Source: Bryopsis sp. KO-2023 (lineage: Eukaryota > Chlorophyta > Ulvophyceae > Bryopsidales > Bryopsidaceae). Taken from it: a stretch of 64,000 bases of DNA. The stretch lies in assembly GCA_030272585.1 (NCBI GenBank), contig BSYQ01000001.1:7827001-7891000 (forward strand). Direction: 5' to 3'. The translations under genes and the position numbers were made by a program. Below the pieces are notes generated by a model. It ran no database searches. It saw nothing but the letters and a program-made list of their open reading frames with translations, and had not been told where the DNA came from. This document shows, piece after piece, positions 11,719 to 23,400 of the stretch. The stretch's first letter is position 1. Each line of letters begins with the position of its first letter.

Positions 11719-13054
11719 CCAGGCTGGAGTCTCATCAGTGTTAACTTGAAATTGTGCTTGGTAGTACCAATTCTGAGTCTTCATCACCAGAGATAGCAAA
11801 ACGGCAATACACGCTCGAACGCAATTCTAGCCAGCGCAATGCATGACCTCGTGCTGCTCGTCGATCACGTGCGCTGGTTTTGAGGCGTCCAACCCCCAAA
11901 AGCTCAGCCTCAATGAACCTGTGCTCACAGCCGCAAGCATCGATATACGAATACGGTCGCGAACTCCCTCCACCCTAAGATCGCGCCGCTTGAAGGGGCT
12001 GCTGTCACTGACGCAGCTCGGCATCGCGATTGGCCGCTGTTTTGGAAATCAAGGATTAGGTAAGCGGCGCCGCCAAGGTTTGACGATTGGTAAGGACGTT
12101 TTACTCTTTTTTCTTGCACAGTTATAGGAGAGGAGGGTCAGTGCGTGCCATCCGCGGTTCTCGAGAGATGTGGAGCAGCCGACGGGTACTGTCGAACCCT
12201 GGGGTTTGCTTTTCGATTCATTTCTCAGTGGCTCGTGTGTGCTTTCTCCCTCTTGGAGCTCTGTGGCGCAATGATCCTTCGTTTGCAATCGGCACAGCAA
12301 CGATGGGCTTCGAAAATGTTTTAGTCAGGCGGCAAATATCGAGGTTTTCTAATGGTATTTTATGTCTCGCCATAAAAATTTCTTAGAAAATCCCCAGTAA
12401 GAAGCTCGTGACAGCAACATTTTTATTGATAGATCGACATGGTTGAACAGAGACACTCAATCGACCAAGGATCCAGACTTTGTGTTGTGGGGAGTGAGCA
12501 ACGAGGATCGATCGGAATGTTTCCAGACAGAAGACAGTTTACAGTGGACGGATGGGCTATTTCAACTCAGTCCAAATCTGGCACCTAACCCATTCAATCA
12601 GTTAAGGTTGACCATCATTAGATGCGTCACCACAGTGTTCTAGGCAAAGCGCAATTCTGGTGAGTGCATCGAAACTAAAAAAAGCTCATTAAAACCATTA
12701 CACACAAATGATGCCCAGGACGCTTCGTGTCGAATCTTTCTAAAATTCCACAGCTTGAATATCTATTTTCTCAATAAAAACAGTGATGAAACCTCACCGT
12801 CCCCTGAAATTCAGGAGGAGCAAAACCCACATTCACATGACTACCCATATCCAAAACATCCGTAACGGAACAGGTAGATTTGAGAATTCTCATTCCCTAC
12901 CGCAATCCCGTCAATTTTTGTTTTTTTCTTTCATGTGTGTGGCTCCCCCACCCCAGACCACCCCTACATATATATTTGGAAACAATCCCCTTTCAAGCTA
13001 CCCAGCACCACAGTTTCTCTATGTAATGGCGATCACCCATGGATCCCCATTCAA
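11719..13054. other. Spacer upstream of the PP2C gene; possible unassigned 5' exon
   Basis: Mostly non-coding. On the minus strand an open frame starting with ATG near 12024 (MPSCVSDSSPFKRRD...) runs to 11827 and contains a plausible donor (GCACAG before GTTCATT). It could be an alternative first exon of the PP2C gene, but no homology supports it. The remainder, 12130-13054, shows no exon-like segment and includes the 3' flank of the adenylyltransferase gene. Confidence 0.35.
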
Positions 13055-14540
13055 TCACAGTTGCTCGGATTTGCGCAGGCCAGCTGCAAAGCCAACAGCA
13101 TCTGCAGCTCTGAGACTGGTCGAGCTAACTTTTTCAGAATCTTCTGCACCCTTCACTAGCCCCACACAAACAATGGTCAAAGGATCGAACCCCCTCCGAA
13201 TTCGACCCTCGTTGATGGCAGCACCACCAGAAATGGTCTCTTCAGATACGACAAGCGCCTGCATTTCCTTCTTAGTTTCAGCAGCTGTGGGTTCCTGGAA
13301 AGCCAACATGAAATGCAACGTTCTCCCCCGGAAAACTCGAAAATTTCACCCCCAAGCTCAGAAAATAGATGGTATTGAATAGTTCGTGTAGTTATGGATT
13401 TGTTGCAACCAAGCACTGCTCTACGGAATTCCAGGAACCAAGCAATGTACAAAAACTTTGCAGTGTTGTTTTACCATGGGGTCGAGCAGCGGAGCTGCGG
13501 TCACTTCGAGACTTGGGCGGATGGATTTAATGAAATCGACAGCAGACTGACACCTGAAGTCGTAGGGCTCCAGCAACTCCTTGTGGTTCTTTTTCAGCAG
13601 CAACTTATCCGCTGAAAAAAAAGCCACCAAACTTTTTTTCATTCCCAAACCTTCAGCAGCCAGAATGTCTGCATGCACATGAGTTAAAACATTGCAAAGC
13701 TCTTTTCACCTGTGATTCCCAGAAAAACGACACGATCGCTGACGAGCGCCGTCGCAGAAAGCAGCAAGCGATGGCCGGCATGCATTCGATCAAAGGTCCC
13801 TCCGACCGCAACTCGATCGAAGCGATACGGGACTTCGTCGACGTCGGCAGGAGGCGTCGTGTCTGGTTGAGGTAACTCATCGAACGGAACTTGGAGTATT
13901 GGGATGCTGGGTAAGCCTTCCTTAGCTCTTCTGGTATTCCACTGATCGAAGAGTGGTTGGTCGTTCGCTGTTAGGTATCCACTGACGTCCAGCGCCGAGA
14001 CAGAGTCTGAAAAAGGACACCAACTTCCGCTCTGTTTCGTCTGGTTTTCGACAGGATGCTTGAAAGCTGGGTAAAGAAGTCGATTTCAACGTGTGTGTTC
14101 TCGAGAACTGTATTCGCGCATTGAACTTACTTGTGCTCCACCCTGCCTGTGGGAACAAGGGGACGACATCCAGCGTGGGGTTCGCCGTCCCCACGACGCC
14201 GTACCATGCCTCGATGCACCTCAGAACGCTGGAAGTCACGGGACCAGGAGAATCTTGTGAGAACAGGCCAAAACCCGTGATTTCCTCCGTTCAACCAGAA
14301 ACCCCCCCTTTGGATCATTGCGGTCCATTTCGCAGGCACAACCCACCAAGCACAAACACGTAGAGACGCTTCGTGACGCTTGAGCAGCACGCACGCAGCA
14401 GCCCAAGCGGCGATCGCTCGATCGAACGCGACAAGCAGGTTAGCCCCACCTCCATTGGCCGAATTCGCTAGACACAGAAACTCACTCTCGCGCGTTTTTC
14501 TGCGTCTTGCTCCTGACGTCAGGTGCCATCGATTAGTCAT
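13055..14540 (-). CDS. COAD: Phosphopantetheine adenylyltransferase (CoA synthesis), 5 exons, 325 aa
   Basis: Catalyses ATP + 4'-phosphopantetheine to dephospho-CoA, the penultimate step of CoA synthesis. Exons 14360-14540, 14131-14253, 13710-14006, 13475-13611 and 13055-13294 join in phase to 326 codons. The nucleotidyltransferase domain starts near residue 165 with VAVGGTFDRMHAGH (the HxGH nucleotide-binding motif at about 177-180), then KKNHKELLEPYDFR, LLDPM, ALVVSEETISGGAAINEGR and KVSSTSLR. There is no dephospho-CoA kinase domain, so it is the monofunctional plant type. About 160 residues precede the domain; they resemble in position, and weakly in sequence, the N-terminal region of animal COASY, and the first ~20 residues are basic and could be an organelle presequence. 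The ATG at 14540 lies 149 bp from the RPL38 start on the other strand. Confidence 0.92.
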
Positions 14541-14689
14541 CGAAAACGAGGGGAAGAACTACACGTAGTCTCGAGCGGAAACCATTCTTGTGTTGGTCCA
14601 CGGGCAATCGGCGGCGGAACTTGACTCGGAGGCGGCATCGCAGGAGACGAGCGCAAGTATTGTGAAATCAGAGGGAAGCGGTTTAAAAA
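14541..14689. promoter_or_regulatory. 149-bp divergent promoter region, adenylyltransferase / RPL38
   Basis: The start codons of the two genes face away from each other across only 149 bp, so promoter elements must be shared or overlapping. The sequence is moderately GC-rich with no obvious TATA box. A strong ribosomal-protein promoter next to a metabolic gene suggests constitutive expression of both; this is inferred from position only. Confidence 0.5.
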
Positions 14690-15412
14690 ATGGTACGCCA
14701 ACGTCCTTCTCCGAATCCAGGCGGGTTTCATGGGCCTTCTGTTTCGTCTTTTTTTTTTTGTAAGACTGGGAAACCTCGGTTTCTGAGTGTCCGTGTGCGC
14801 TCTCCGCAGCCGAAGCAAATTAATGAGATCAAGGACTTCCTCTTGACGGCCAGGCGAAAGGACGCCCGGTCGGTGAAGATCAAAAAGACGGGCCAGGTTA
14901 CCAAGTTCAAAGTGCGATGTTCGAGGTACCTGTACACTTTGTGCGTCATCGATGCGGACAAGGCCGAAAAGTTGAAGCAGTCCTTGCCTCCGGGTAAGTT
15001 TTCGTCGAGTGAACTTTGCTGAATCTTTTTTTTTTTTTTTTTTGTTCAGTGTGTTGGCAGGAAGAAGAAAATAGAATACCAGCCAATAAATAAATGAATG
15101 GTTTTTTTTTGCTTTGCTGCTGGACATCTTTTTGAAAAATCAAGACGAGAGTGTGTCATCGACCTTTTTTTGTTGCATTGATTGTTGGGGGAAAAAGAAA
15201 ATCAAACTTTACAGAATTTGGTCCAGATATTCCTTTTTTTTAAATGAACACTGAGGAAAAAGTTGAGGAAGCTTGCGCATTCACCATCAGATTTCTTTCC
15301 TTTTTCTTTCATTTTTGTCTACTTTTTTGTGGGTATTAATAATCCTTTTGGGGGATATCGTTGAGTGTTTTTTTTGGTTCGTTGCGTAGGTCTCCAAGTT
15401 CAGGATATTTGA
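14690..15412 (+). CDS. RPL38: 60S ribosomal protein L38 (eL38), 3 exons, 69 aa
   Basis: Small cytosolic large-subunit ribosomal protein. The first coding exon is only the ATG (14690-14692), followed directly by a GTACGC donor; exon 2 is 14810-14993 and exon 3 is 15390-15412. The product reads [20 protein letters not shown] and continues with [22 protein letters not shown] and the C-terminal [15 protein letters not shown], matching eL38 along its full length (70 aa in human). An intron directly at the initiator codon is a known arrangement in ribosomal protein genes and often helps expression. The open frame that reads through the first intron should be ignored. Confidence 0.96.
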
Positions 15413-17264
15413 GTGGTGGGATTGGAATTAGTGGATGAGATGGGGTAACTTGGATATTGGCGGCCAGTCAGTTTCTCGCTGCTGCTGCTGCAGAATCTTG
15501 GTTGTAATGGGGGAAAGTGGCCCAAAACGAAAAATTTGGCGTTCCACGGGACTGGGGTTGTACCTTTTTTTAGCAACTTAAAAATGCAATTGACAGTCTC
15601 AGTCTCCTTGAGATTCTTGCTTTGATGAACAGCTTCCGAGCATGGAAAAATTGGAAAGGGGTGGGGGGGGAGGGATGGAAAGCATCACCTCAGCCACCCG
15701 ACGTGGATTGTAGATACACTCAGTTAAGACCCATCAAATTGAGGAATGGGTTTGGGGGATATCTGACGAGTCGATCAATCGATTAGTCAACTCGGTATCT
15801 GCAACTCTCGCATCAGCCCACAGCCACTGCGACTTTTAGTGGATTGCCCCTGGAAGTGACATAGGAGAAATAGGGGGGTGGGGGAAAGGGGTGATTTCCT
15901 CGATCGGAGATGTCCCCATATATCGTCACAAATGCAGCTGGAACGAGATTTCAAAATCCTTTCAAAATATTACACAAGCCGCCGCAAGCAAGGTGGAAAA
16001 TGGCACTACAAGTTGCCTTGCAAAACTGAGCGTAGAAAAAAGCCTCAGATCCACCGTCCACTACCGATTTTACCTGGCCCCTCTCACCATCCCCTCCCCC
16101 TACCCTGAGGAATCCATCTTAAGAAAACATAACAGAAGACTAAGTAAATAATGAATTAACGAAAAGAGGTCACGTTGATACAAAATTTATTTACAGTTCC
16201 TAACCGCATGCAAATCATCCTTTTTTTTGTTTTGGTTTACGCTTATCGAGTTGCAAAATCCCCTCTGGACGCCACACACACACAGGACACCAAATTTTCT
16301 CCCACCGACTACCACATCCTCTGGGAAATTTATGCAGCAGGATGGACACTTGCGATTCTTTTCTTTCTTTCTTTTTCTTTTTTTTTTCTCTTTTTTTTTT
16401 TCTTTTCTGAACCCCTGTGTTAAAAAAAATGTTTACTCTTTTTAAGTCCACACACAATACATTGTCCACCAACAGGGATTCATCTACCCACCCCCCCCTC
16501 CCCTTTTTCCAATTCTGAGAGAGAGAGGGGATTTTGACAAACTGGTCAAATGGCCATTTTCCCGTCAACAAACAAAATACCTCCCTTCGCTACATCCCCA
16601 ACCAACTTTTTGGAGATGCCAGGAGCAGGGGTATCACCTAAGTCTATCCACCCCAAACAAAATCAAACCAAAAACAGAAAAGAAAAAAAAAAACATAGGG
16701 GATCACGATGCCAATCACTATCCCCCAACGGCTTCTACTACTCAACCCCCCCCCCTCTCCCTCGCCCAAACTCCAAAACTCCAAAACTCCAAAACGCTGT
16801 ACAAACACAACGAACACCGAAACGATATATATAAATAGATGTATATATATATGTCTTTTAATTTTCCCTGGCCTTTCGAGTTCTTTTTTCTTTTTTTTTC
16901 CTTTTTTTTTCCCTTAGCATGTGCGTAAAAAAACATAAATGTGTTGACAATGTGGATTGGGTTATGTCCTGTCCTGTTTTTTTTTTCTTTTTTTTCCTTT
17001 TTTTTTTTTACACTTTTGTTGCTCTTCTTTTCCAATCCTGCCCCCCTCCCATATCCCAGAAGAGCTGCACGAATACAAAAAAAAGAAAAAAAGAAAAACA
17101 AAAATGAGGTAAAAAAATATATGTATATAGATATAACACTCCAACGGTACCTTTCACCTCTGGCCCCCACCCTCTGGGGTTTTGTCATTTCAATTTCTTT
17201 TTCTTTTTTCTTTTCCTACCCAGCCCATGGCCACTCTCTCTCTCTCTCTGCATACTATCTCCCA
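15413..17264. other. Non-coding spacer of 1.85 kb
   Basis: No supportable gene. It contains poly(T) tracts, TA dinucleotide runs near 16828-16851 and 17118-17133, a C-rich block near 16490, and a (CT) run at about 17236-17249. It carries the 3' flanks of RPL38 (+) and of the Cys-rich gene (-), which converge here. Short frames are made of Lys/Phe-rich low-complexity sequence. Confidence 0.55.
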
Positions 17265-19540
17265 TCACTTTGAAATACACGCTCGGCCATTTTGGCCGAT
17301 CTGGTAGCCTTTTTTGCACTTCAGGCAAGTAGTTCCCAGTTGGTGATAAATCTGCTTTCCCCCTTTGCACACCGCACAGTTGGGGATCTTGTCCACACAT
17401 TTAATGCACTCAAACGGCCAGAAATCATCGACTCGGCTGCGGTAGTACCCGAGCTTGCAGGTCTTACAGCCCTCGAAGTCCACGCACTTATTGGCGGCAC
17501 ACTTGGGATCACAAGTCATGCAAGTTTTGTCGTGTTTCTTCAAGAAAGAGCCAACGTCGCATTTGTCACTCTTCTTCTTCCTGCGCTCCTCAGTCGTACC
17601 AAGAACCTCCTTTTGAAACAAGAAGACGACGAAACGTTTAATATAAACGATGATGCATGTGCAGATTCCTCTTGTGTCAGTTTTTTGTACCAGTTCTTTT
17701 TTTAAGAATCTGGAATCTGGATTTCAGATTACGGACTACCAAATTCTGGATTTTTTTTTTGTTCGAAGCTGGTGAGAGTTATGTCTGACTGATCAGGGCT
17801 CCCGAAGGAAAAGCCTAGACTGTAGCATATGTTTTGCTAACCTTTTTCTTCTTGGTTTCCTCCACCTTCTTGGTCGTGGATGAGGAGGTTAGATCTTCAT
17901 CATCAGCTGCTCACACAAATCGAAAAAAAGAAAAAATTGAAAACTTTGCAAGTCAAAGGAAGCATGCAAGAGTGTTGAACAACTTAGACAGCCTCAGTCA
18001 GTCAGAGTGAAATTTGCGGGATTTCCATTGTTTGGGGCCGAAGACACTGGACAGAAAAAATTTTCACCCCACCAGTTTTTTGAAAGTTGACTGTTCTTGT
18101 ACAAGAGAAATCCACCGGTCCCGAAACCACCGATAAATTAAAGAAACCTCATGCTGAACAATTTTTTCAAGAGTCAGTAATTTCGCCACCCCACCATTTC
18201 TTTTGAAGGTCGAAGTGGACGTGCTGACGTCATCGTCATTTATGAAACTTGATCTGCTGGTTGAAACCTCATCACCCGTGGTCCTGGTGAACGTTTTGGA
18301 TGTGGAGATTTCGTCCCGTGTCTTGAAAGTCTTGGATGTGGAAACAACATCATCAGTTGATTTGAATGTCTTGGATGTAGAAATATCATCGTCGCCCGTT
18401 TTGAACGTCGTGGATGTAGTGATACTTTCCTCCTCGTCCTCATCATTGAGATTCCGTGTTTCGGTCGTCCCGAGGACAAGTTTTGGCTTAGTTGCAGGTT
18501 CCTCTGCACGTACACACACACAGAGAGAGAGTGTCACCAAGCTGAAACCAATATCCTTCCTTCAAGCTATCCATTGTTGAGGTGCAAACAGATCGAGTGA
18601 CCGCATCTCGCTGAAAATTGTATTTTGAAAATTTGGTGAACTCCCGGCAACTCCCGGGGGGTGATTTCCAGGTCAACCACAGTATCTCCCAGGAATGGTA
18701 CTTTCTTACTAATTTGGGGTGAAGAGTTGATCGGTGCATGACTCACTTTTGGGATCGCAGGCGGTGAAGTTGCTGTTCAAAACAAAACCTTCGATGCATG
18801 CTTCACACTTGGGTTCCCAGTCGTCGAAGAAATTGTCCATGCACCTTTCGCAGTTTTCGATCTTGCATTTGTGACATGCGTACGGCCAGAATATATCGAC
18901 ACGACTCTTGAAGTAGCCCTTTTGACATTCGTCACAGCCAGCCTCATCGACACACTTCCCAGGAACACAGTTTTCATCACAGGTCATGCACGTTCCATCA
19001 TAGAACTTCTGAAATTCACCCTCTCCACATCCTGCCAGGGAAAAAAAAAAAAACATTACAATTTTATTTCCCATGGTCATCAATTCTGGTTAGATTGCCA
19101 TTCGCTGCCAAGATAGGAACTTGTGGAGGAGTTTTGGTAGAGTGTACCAACAACGCCCCCCTCTTTCCAAAGCTGCCGTTCCGGAGTCGAACAGTTGACT
19201 TTCAATGCTGTAGGTGTAGTAGCGCTTTACACACAACACACCTGGAGTAAGCAGGCGTCTCCTTGGAGCTCCCAAACGTCCTTCTGCTCCAATACATCCG
19301 CCCTGCAAGCAAACTGGCGTTACAACGATCTGGAGTCGTCCCAGAGTGTTCTGGTGAATTTATAAATGCTCAGTGGATGAAGTGAGTTTGCGCTTGTAGG
19401 GATGTGTCAAGGTGTATGTGTGCGTCCTCTGGAGCTGCGGAAAGGTTCGAAGCAAGAAGTGTGACCCTTACCACCACGAGCAGGATTCCAACGAGAAAGA
19501 CTCCCTTCGAACGGACCATTCGCAGGGACGTCCCCACCAT
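17265..19540 (-). CDS. Secreted or surface Cys-rich protein with two duplicated modules, 6 exons, 377 aa
   Basis: Exons 19472-19540, 19242-19302, 18747-19031, 18195-18503, 17842-17906 and 17265-17609 join in phase to 378 codons. The first exon encodes a likely signal peptide (basic start, then VFLVGILLVV). Two Cys-rich modules, residues ~45-138 and ~275-377, share the pattern TCMTCD-x2-C-x4-KCVD-x2-GC-x2-C-x2-GY-x2-SRVD-x-FWP-x2-C-x-KC, typical in spacing of furin-like or growth-factor-receptor Cys repeats. The linker contains five to six imperfect repeats of STSKTFK with acidic spacers (DD, DDD), rich in Ser/Thr, and two copies of VLGTTE that mark the duplication boundary. No transmembrane helix follows, so secretion or wall attachment is likely. 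The family is unknown to me. Confidence 0.83.
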
Positions 19541-20473
19541 CTGCCTCTGGGAAAGCCTAACCAAACATAAGGAGTTTACTCATTCTACTGTTTTCGTGCT
19601 TTTTTCTTCTTACGAACGTCGACCCAAGCGTGTGGCGCTCGTGCGAAACGGACAGTACCAAGACAACAAAACAAACAATCCAAAGCGTTGTGCGCGAACG
19701 CGACCCAAGTGGGCTTAGCGAGAGTTTTGACAATTTCCTTACTTCCGAGCGCCAGAAATAAACCAGAGGACGCTCGCTGCTGCCCGAACAAGGAGGTGCC
19801 CCCAAGGTTTCCTTGTGGAGACTGGGACAATGTTCGTTCTTCTGCAGTACAGTTCGTTCGGCCACGACGGCTGGCCGCTTGCTTCTCAGTAATACTGTCC
19901 TTCGTGAAAGGTTATCGTAAAATTCGGTAGTTTAGCGTTAGTTCACAAGATCAAATCAAATTTTGCACACACGGTGTGTTTCTGCGCCCCCTGGAGTTTT
20001 TGTTTTTGTTCGGACGCCGTCGTGGGCATAAAAGCACCCTCACCAGCGACCCTACGTTGGCGCTGGACTTCATCATCGCAGTAGTTGCATGAACATCCCA
20101 GTCACATTCACACACAGAATCTCCCAACCCTTCTGTTGAAGGTGTGAGTCTTCAACAGAAGACTCACTTTCAGCGCGCTGCTGCGGCACATCAACGAGCT
20201 GGGCATGTTGCGAATATCCATTCCCTTCAACCGCCCTCTTAGATTTTTTTTCTTCCCCACAGGCTTGCATCAGCGTGCATCGGTATGTGTCGCCGACACA
20301 GACGCAGAAAAGAAACTGATGGAAGGGGAGATGCATCTGAAAACAAATCAAACAACATTTGTAACTTTTCTGCACCCACACCCATGTACTTAAGCTGAAA
20401 ATGCTCGATTCATACTGAAGCTTGGCCCCCAAGACTTGCCTGTGTTTCGCGCAAGTGCGGCGTCTGGCCCGAT
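19541..20473. other. Divergent spacer between Cys-rich gene and GLDH
   Basis: 933 bp between two start codons facing apart. It must contain both promoters and 5' UTRs. No coding exon is supported; open frames on both strands (e.g. 19557-19865 minus) lack homology. The part near 20130-20167 contains two overlapping perfect inverted repeats, listed separately. Confidence 0.5.
20130..20167. repeat. Two overlapping, mutually exclusive perfect hairpins upstream of GLDH
   Basis: Arms CTTCTGTTGAAG (20130-20141) and CTTCAACAGAAG (20150-20161) form a perfect 12-bp stem with an 8-nt loop. A second perfect 10-bp stem, GTGAGTCTTC (20144-20153) with GAAGACTCAC (20158-20167), has a 4-nt loop and uses bases of the first stem's right arm. 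Only one of the two can form at a time. The site lies ~310 bp before the GLDH start codon, so it may be in its 5' UTR or promoter. Confidence 0.7.
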
Positions 20474-23400
20474 ATGTTGGTAATGATGCCTGGTTTGCTG
20501 CGCAAACGGCCCTTCATCCCGGGGGCCGCTACCAGCAGCTTTCCGAGATGTGTTAGGCAACTCACAGGGGCGAGCACCACATCAGAGGGTAAATATAGCT
20601 GCAACATCTGCTGGAAAAATGCATTCCCCCAATGTTCCAAAATTAACCCACCATTTTATCAGTAAACAGTACAGGTCTATAAAAATATCGAGAAAACTCT
20701 AACTGCACGATGCTGAACACCAGATCGGAGTGGTGGAAGACGTCTTGCCTTCCCCGGTCGATTAATTCTGTTCTGTTTTCTTGCAGTTCAGGTGCATCCA
20801 CTAGGCCTCCTCCAAAAGTCAGCCCAGAAGTGGAAGGGGGAAGTGCACAAAGACTGGCTGCTGCCGGGTTCTCTCTGGCAGGGCTGGCTGGGATATTCTG
20901 GGGACTGTCGCAGGGAAAGAGCCCAGAGTCGATGTCCTTCACAAACTGGTCCGACACCCACGATGTTACTGCCAAGTATGGTCCCATCATGACATCCGGT
21001 GTTTCAGCCAGGCTGCACAGTTTTCCTCTTTTATTCTGAAATAAGTTACTTTCCCTGGTTCTCGGACAAGCATATCGTTTTTGTTTTTGGCTAATTCCTT
21101 GATGAGTTCTCGGGTTATTACCATAAGAAAAATGGAGACAGAAACGTGAATTGGTGTGTTTTTCAGAGCGTTCTTCCAGCCGGAAAGCATGGCGGAGCTG
21201 GAGCATGTCATCTCAAAATGCCACCAATCAAAACAGAAAGTCCGAGTCGTTGGGTCGGCCCTGTCCCCCAATGGAATCGCTTTCAACAGCGAAGGCATGC
21301 TGAGCATGGCCCTGCTGGACGACATCATCAGTATCGACAAAGAGAAAATGCAGGTAAATCGATCGGCAATAAGCACCGCCCAGTTTTTTGTTCTTTTTTC
21401 CTGTGTTCTTTTTTGCCCACCCTTTCCTCAAGCCCTCCAAAAAATATGAGAAAGGAAATTTATGTAGTGATGTTTGATGGTCCGTTCATCGGGGAGGATG
21501 TAAGGACCAGCATTTTTTTTTAATTCGACAGAAAATCAAACAAGTTTTGATGAGCATTTATCTTTCCCTAGTGAGCGTTGTTGAGGATGGATTTGTTGAG
21601 GGTGGCGTTTCTGGTCCGATGATGTTGCAAAAAATATTTGTTTACCGTTGCACAGGTTCGCGTGCAATGTGGGGCTCGAGTTCAAGAAGTCGTCGAAGCT
21701 TTGCGACCGCATGGTCTGACGCTGCAAAATTACGCTTCCATTCGAGAACAGCAAATAGGAGGGTTCATGCAGGTTCGACTTGATGGAAAAAGGAACAAGA
21801 ATCATTCCGATGTTAATTTCTGTGTTTTCCCTGCAACCCTTTGGCCTCAATTGAAGCTTAATGATCGATAAGATTTAGTTTTATTTATTTTTAATTTATT
21901 GTGAAACACTTGTTCTGTAATTCAGTTTATTTATCTTTGGGTGGTGGGGTTAGGTTGGTGCCCATGGGACTGGAGCAGCCATTCCCCCTGTGGATGAACA
22001 AGTGATCAGCATGAAGCTGGTGACTCCATCCAAGGGCCCCACGGAGCTCTCCAAGCATGACTCAGACCCGTCGCTGTTCAATTTGGTGCGAGTGGGGCTG
22101 GGGTGCTTCGGAGTGGTGAGCGAGGCCACCCTGCAATGCGTTCCTGCACACAAGCTGCTGGAAAAGACGTTTGTGTCGACCGTGAAGGAAGTCAAAAAAA
22201 GACACACGAAGTGAGGATAATTTCACGAAAAAAAGCATTGCTGTGCATGTTAATGTGATCTTATTGCAAAGCTTGTCACGGAAAATAAAATATGTAAAGT
22301 CACAGAAGAATAAAAAAAACCAAAACAGTGCCTGCTGGAGCAGATGGCTTGAGTTCGATTGATGTTTCGCTGTTCATGAAACTTTGAAACTAAATCAGAA
22401 AAAAAGCTTAAACATTTATCCTTTTTTTTTTAAATTAGAACACCAAATTCGAATTCTTTTTATATTATTATATTAAGAAAATACACATTTTCTTAAAAAA
22501 AACTTCTTTGATCAGGTGGCTGAAGGATAACCAGCATTTGCGCTATATGTGGATACCCCACACAGACTCTGTCGTAGTCGTCCAGTGCAACCCAATCAAA
22601 GAAGGTTTCACCCCCCCACCCACCACTTCCCCCGAAACGGCAAAACTTGCAACCCTCCCTGCGATCAACTTGCTGAAGGAGGTCGCAAAGGATGGGAAAA
22701 TCGGAAGTCATCCGTTGAGCGAGGTCGAAGAGATGACTTTTTTTGAAATGCGGGATGTTCTGTTGGGACTGGACCCCCTGGACGTGGAATGGGTGAAAAA
22801 AGTGAACAAGGTCGAGGCGGAGTTTTGGAAGCGATCCGAGGGCTACAGAGTTGGCTGGAGCGATGAAATCTTGGGATTCGATTGTGGAGGGCAGCAGTGG
22901 GTTTTGGAGGTGAAAAAAAACATGGATGGTGGGGGAAATCCTCTTTCTATCTAATGTAGTTCCACAGTTGTCATCTGGGGCTGCTTCTGATAAAGTGCTG
23001 AATGGATCTTGTTGCATTTGGCATTGCTGGGGGGTGAATTTGACATGTGTTTTTCTCGAGAGGGTTCCTTGTTTTGTCCAATTTTCCGCATGCTCATTGA
23101 CTAGATTTTTGTCATCAGGTGGCGATGCCAGCTGGGACCGTATCTCGACCATCGCATGCTGGATTGAATTATATGGATGAGCTGAGGGAGGAAATTGAGT
23201 CAAACGGCATCCCTGCACATTCGCCCATCGAACAAAGATGGACTTCTTCCAGCGCATCTGCCCTCAGCCCCGCTGCTTCACGAAAACCTGACGATTTGCA
23301 CTCATGGATTGGAATCATTATGTACCTCGCCACTGAGGACCCCATAGAAAGACAAGCCATTACGGATAGGTGTGTTTTCCAACTGGCAGTTGTTATGGTG

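Noticed and set aside
14468-14485. An 18-nt segment with perfect intron borders (GTGAGT...CTAG) inside exon 1 of the adenylyltransferase gene
   Set aside because: It is a multiple of three and contains no in-frame stop, so the exon reads through. Introns elsewhere here are about 80 bp or longer; an 18-nt intron would be unlike all others in the window.
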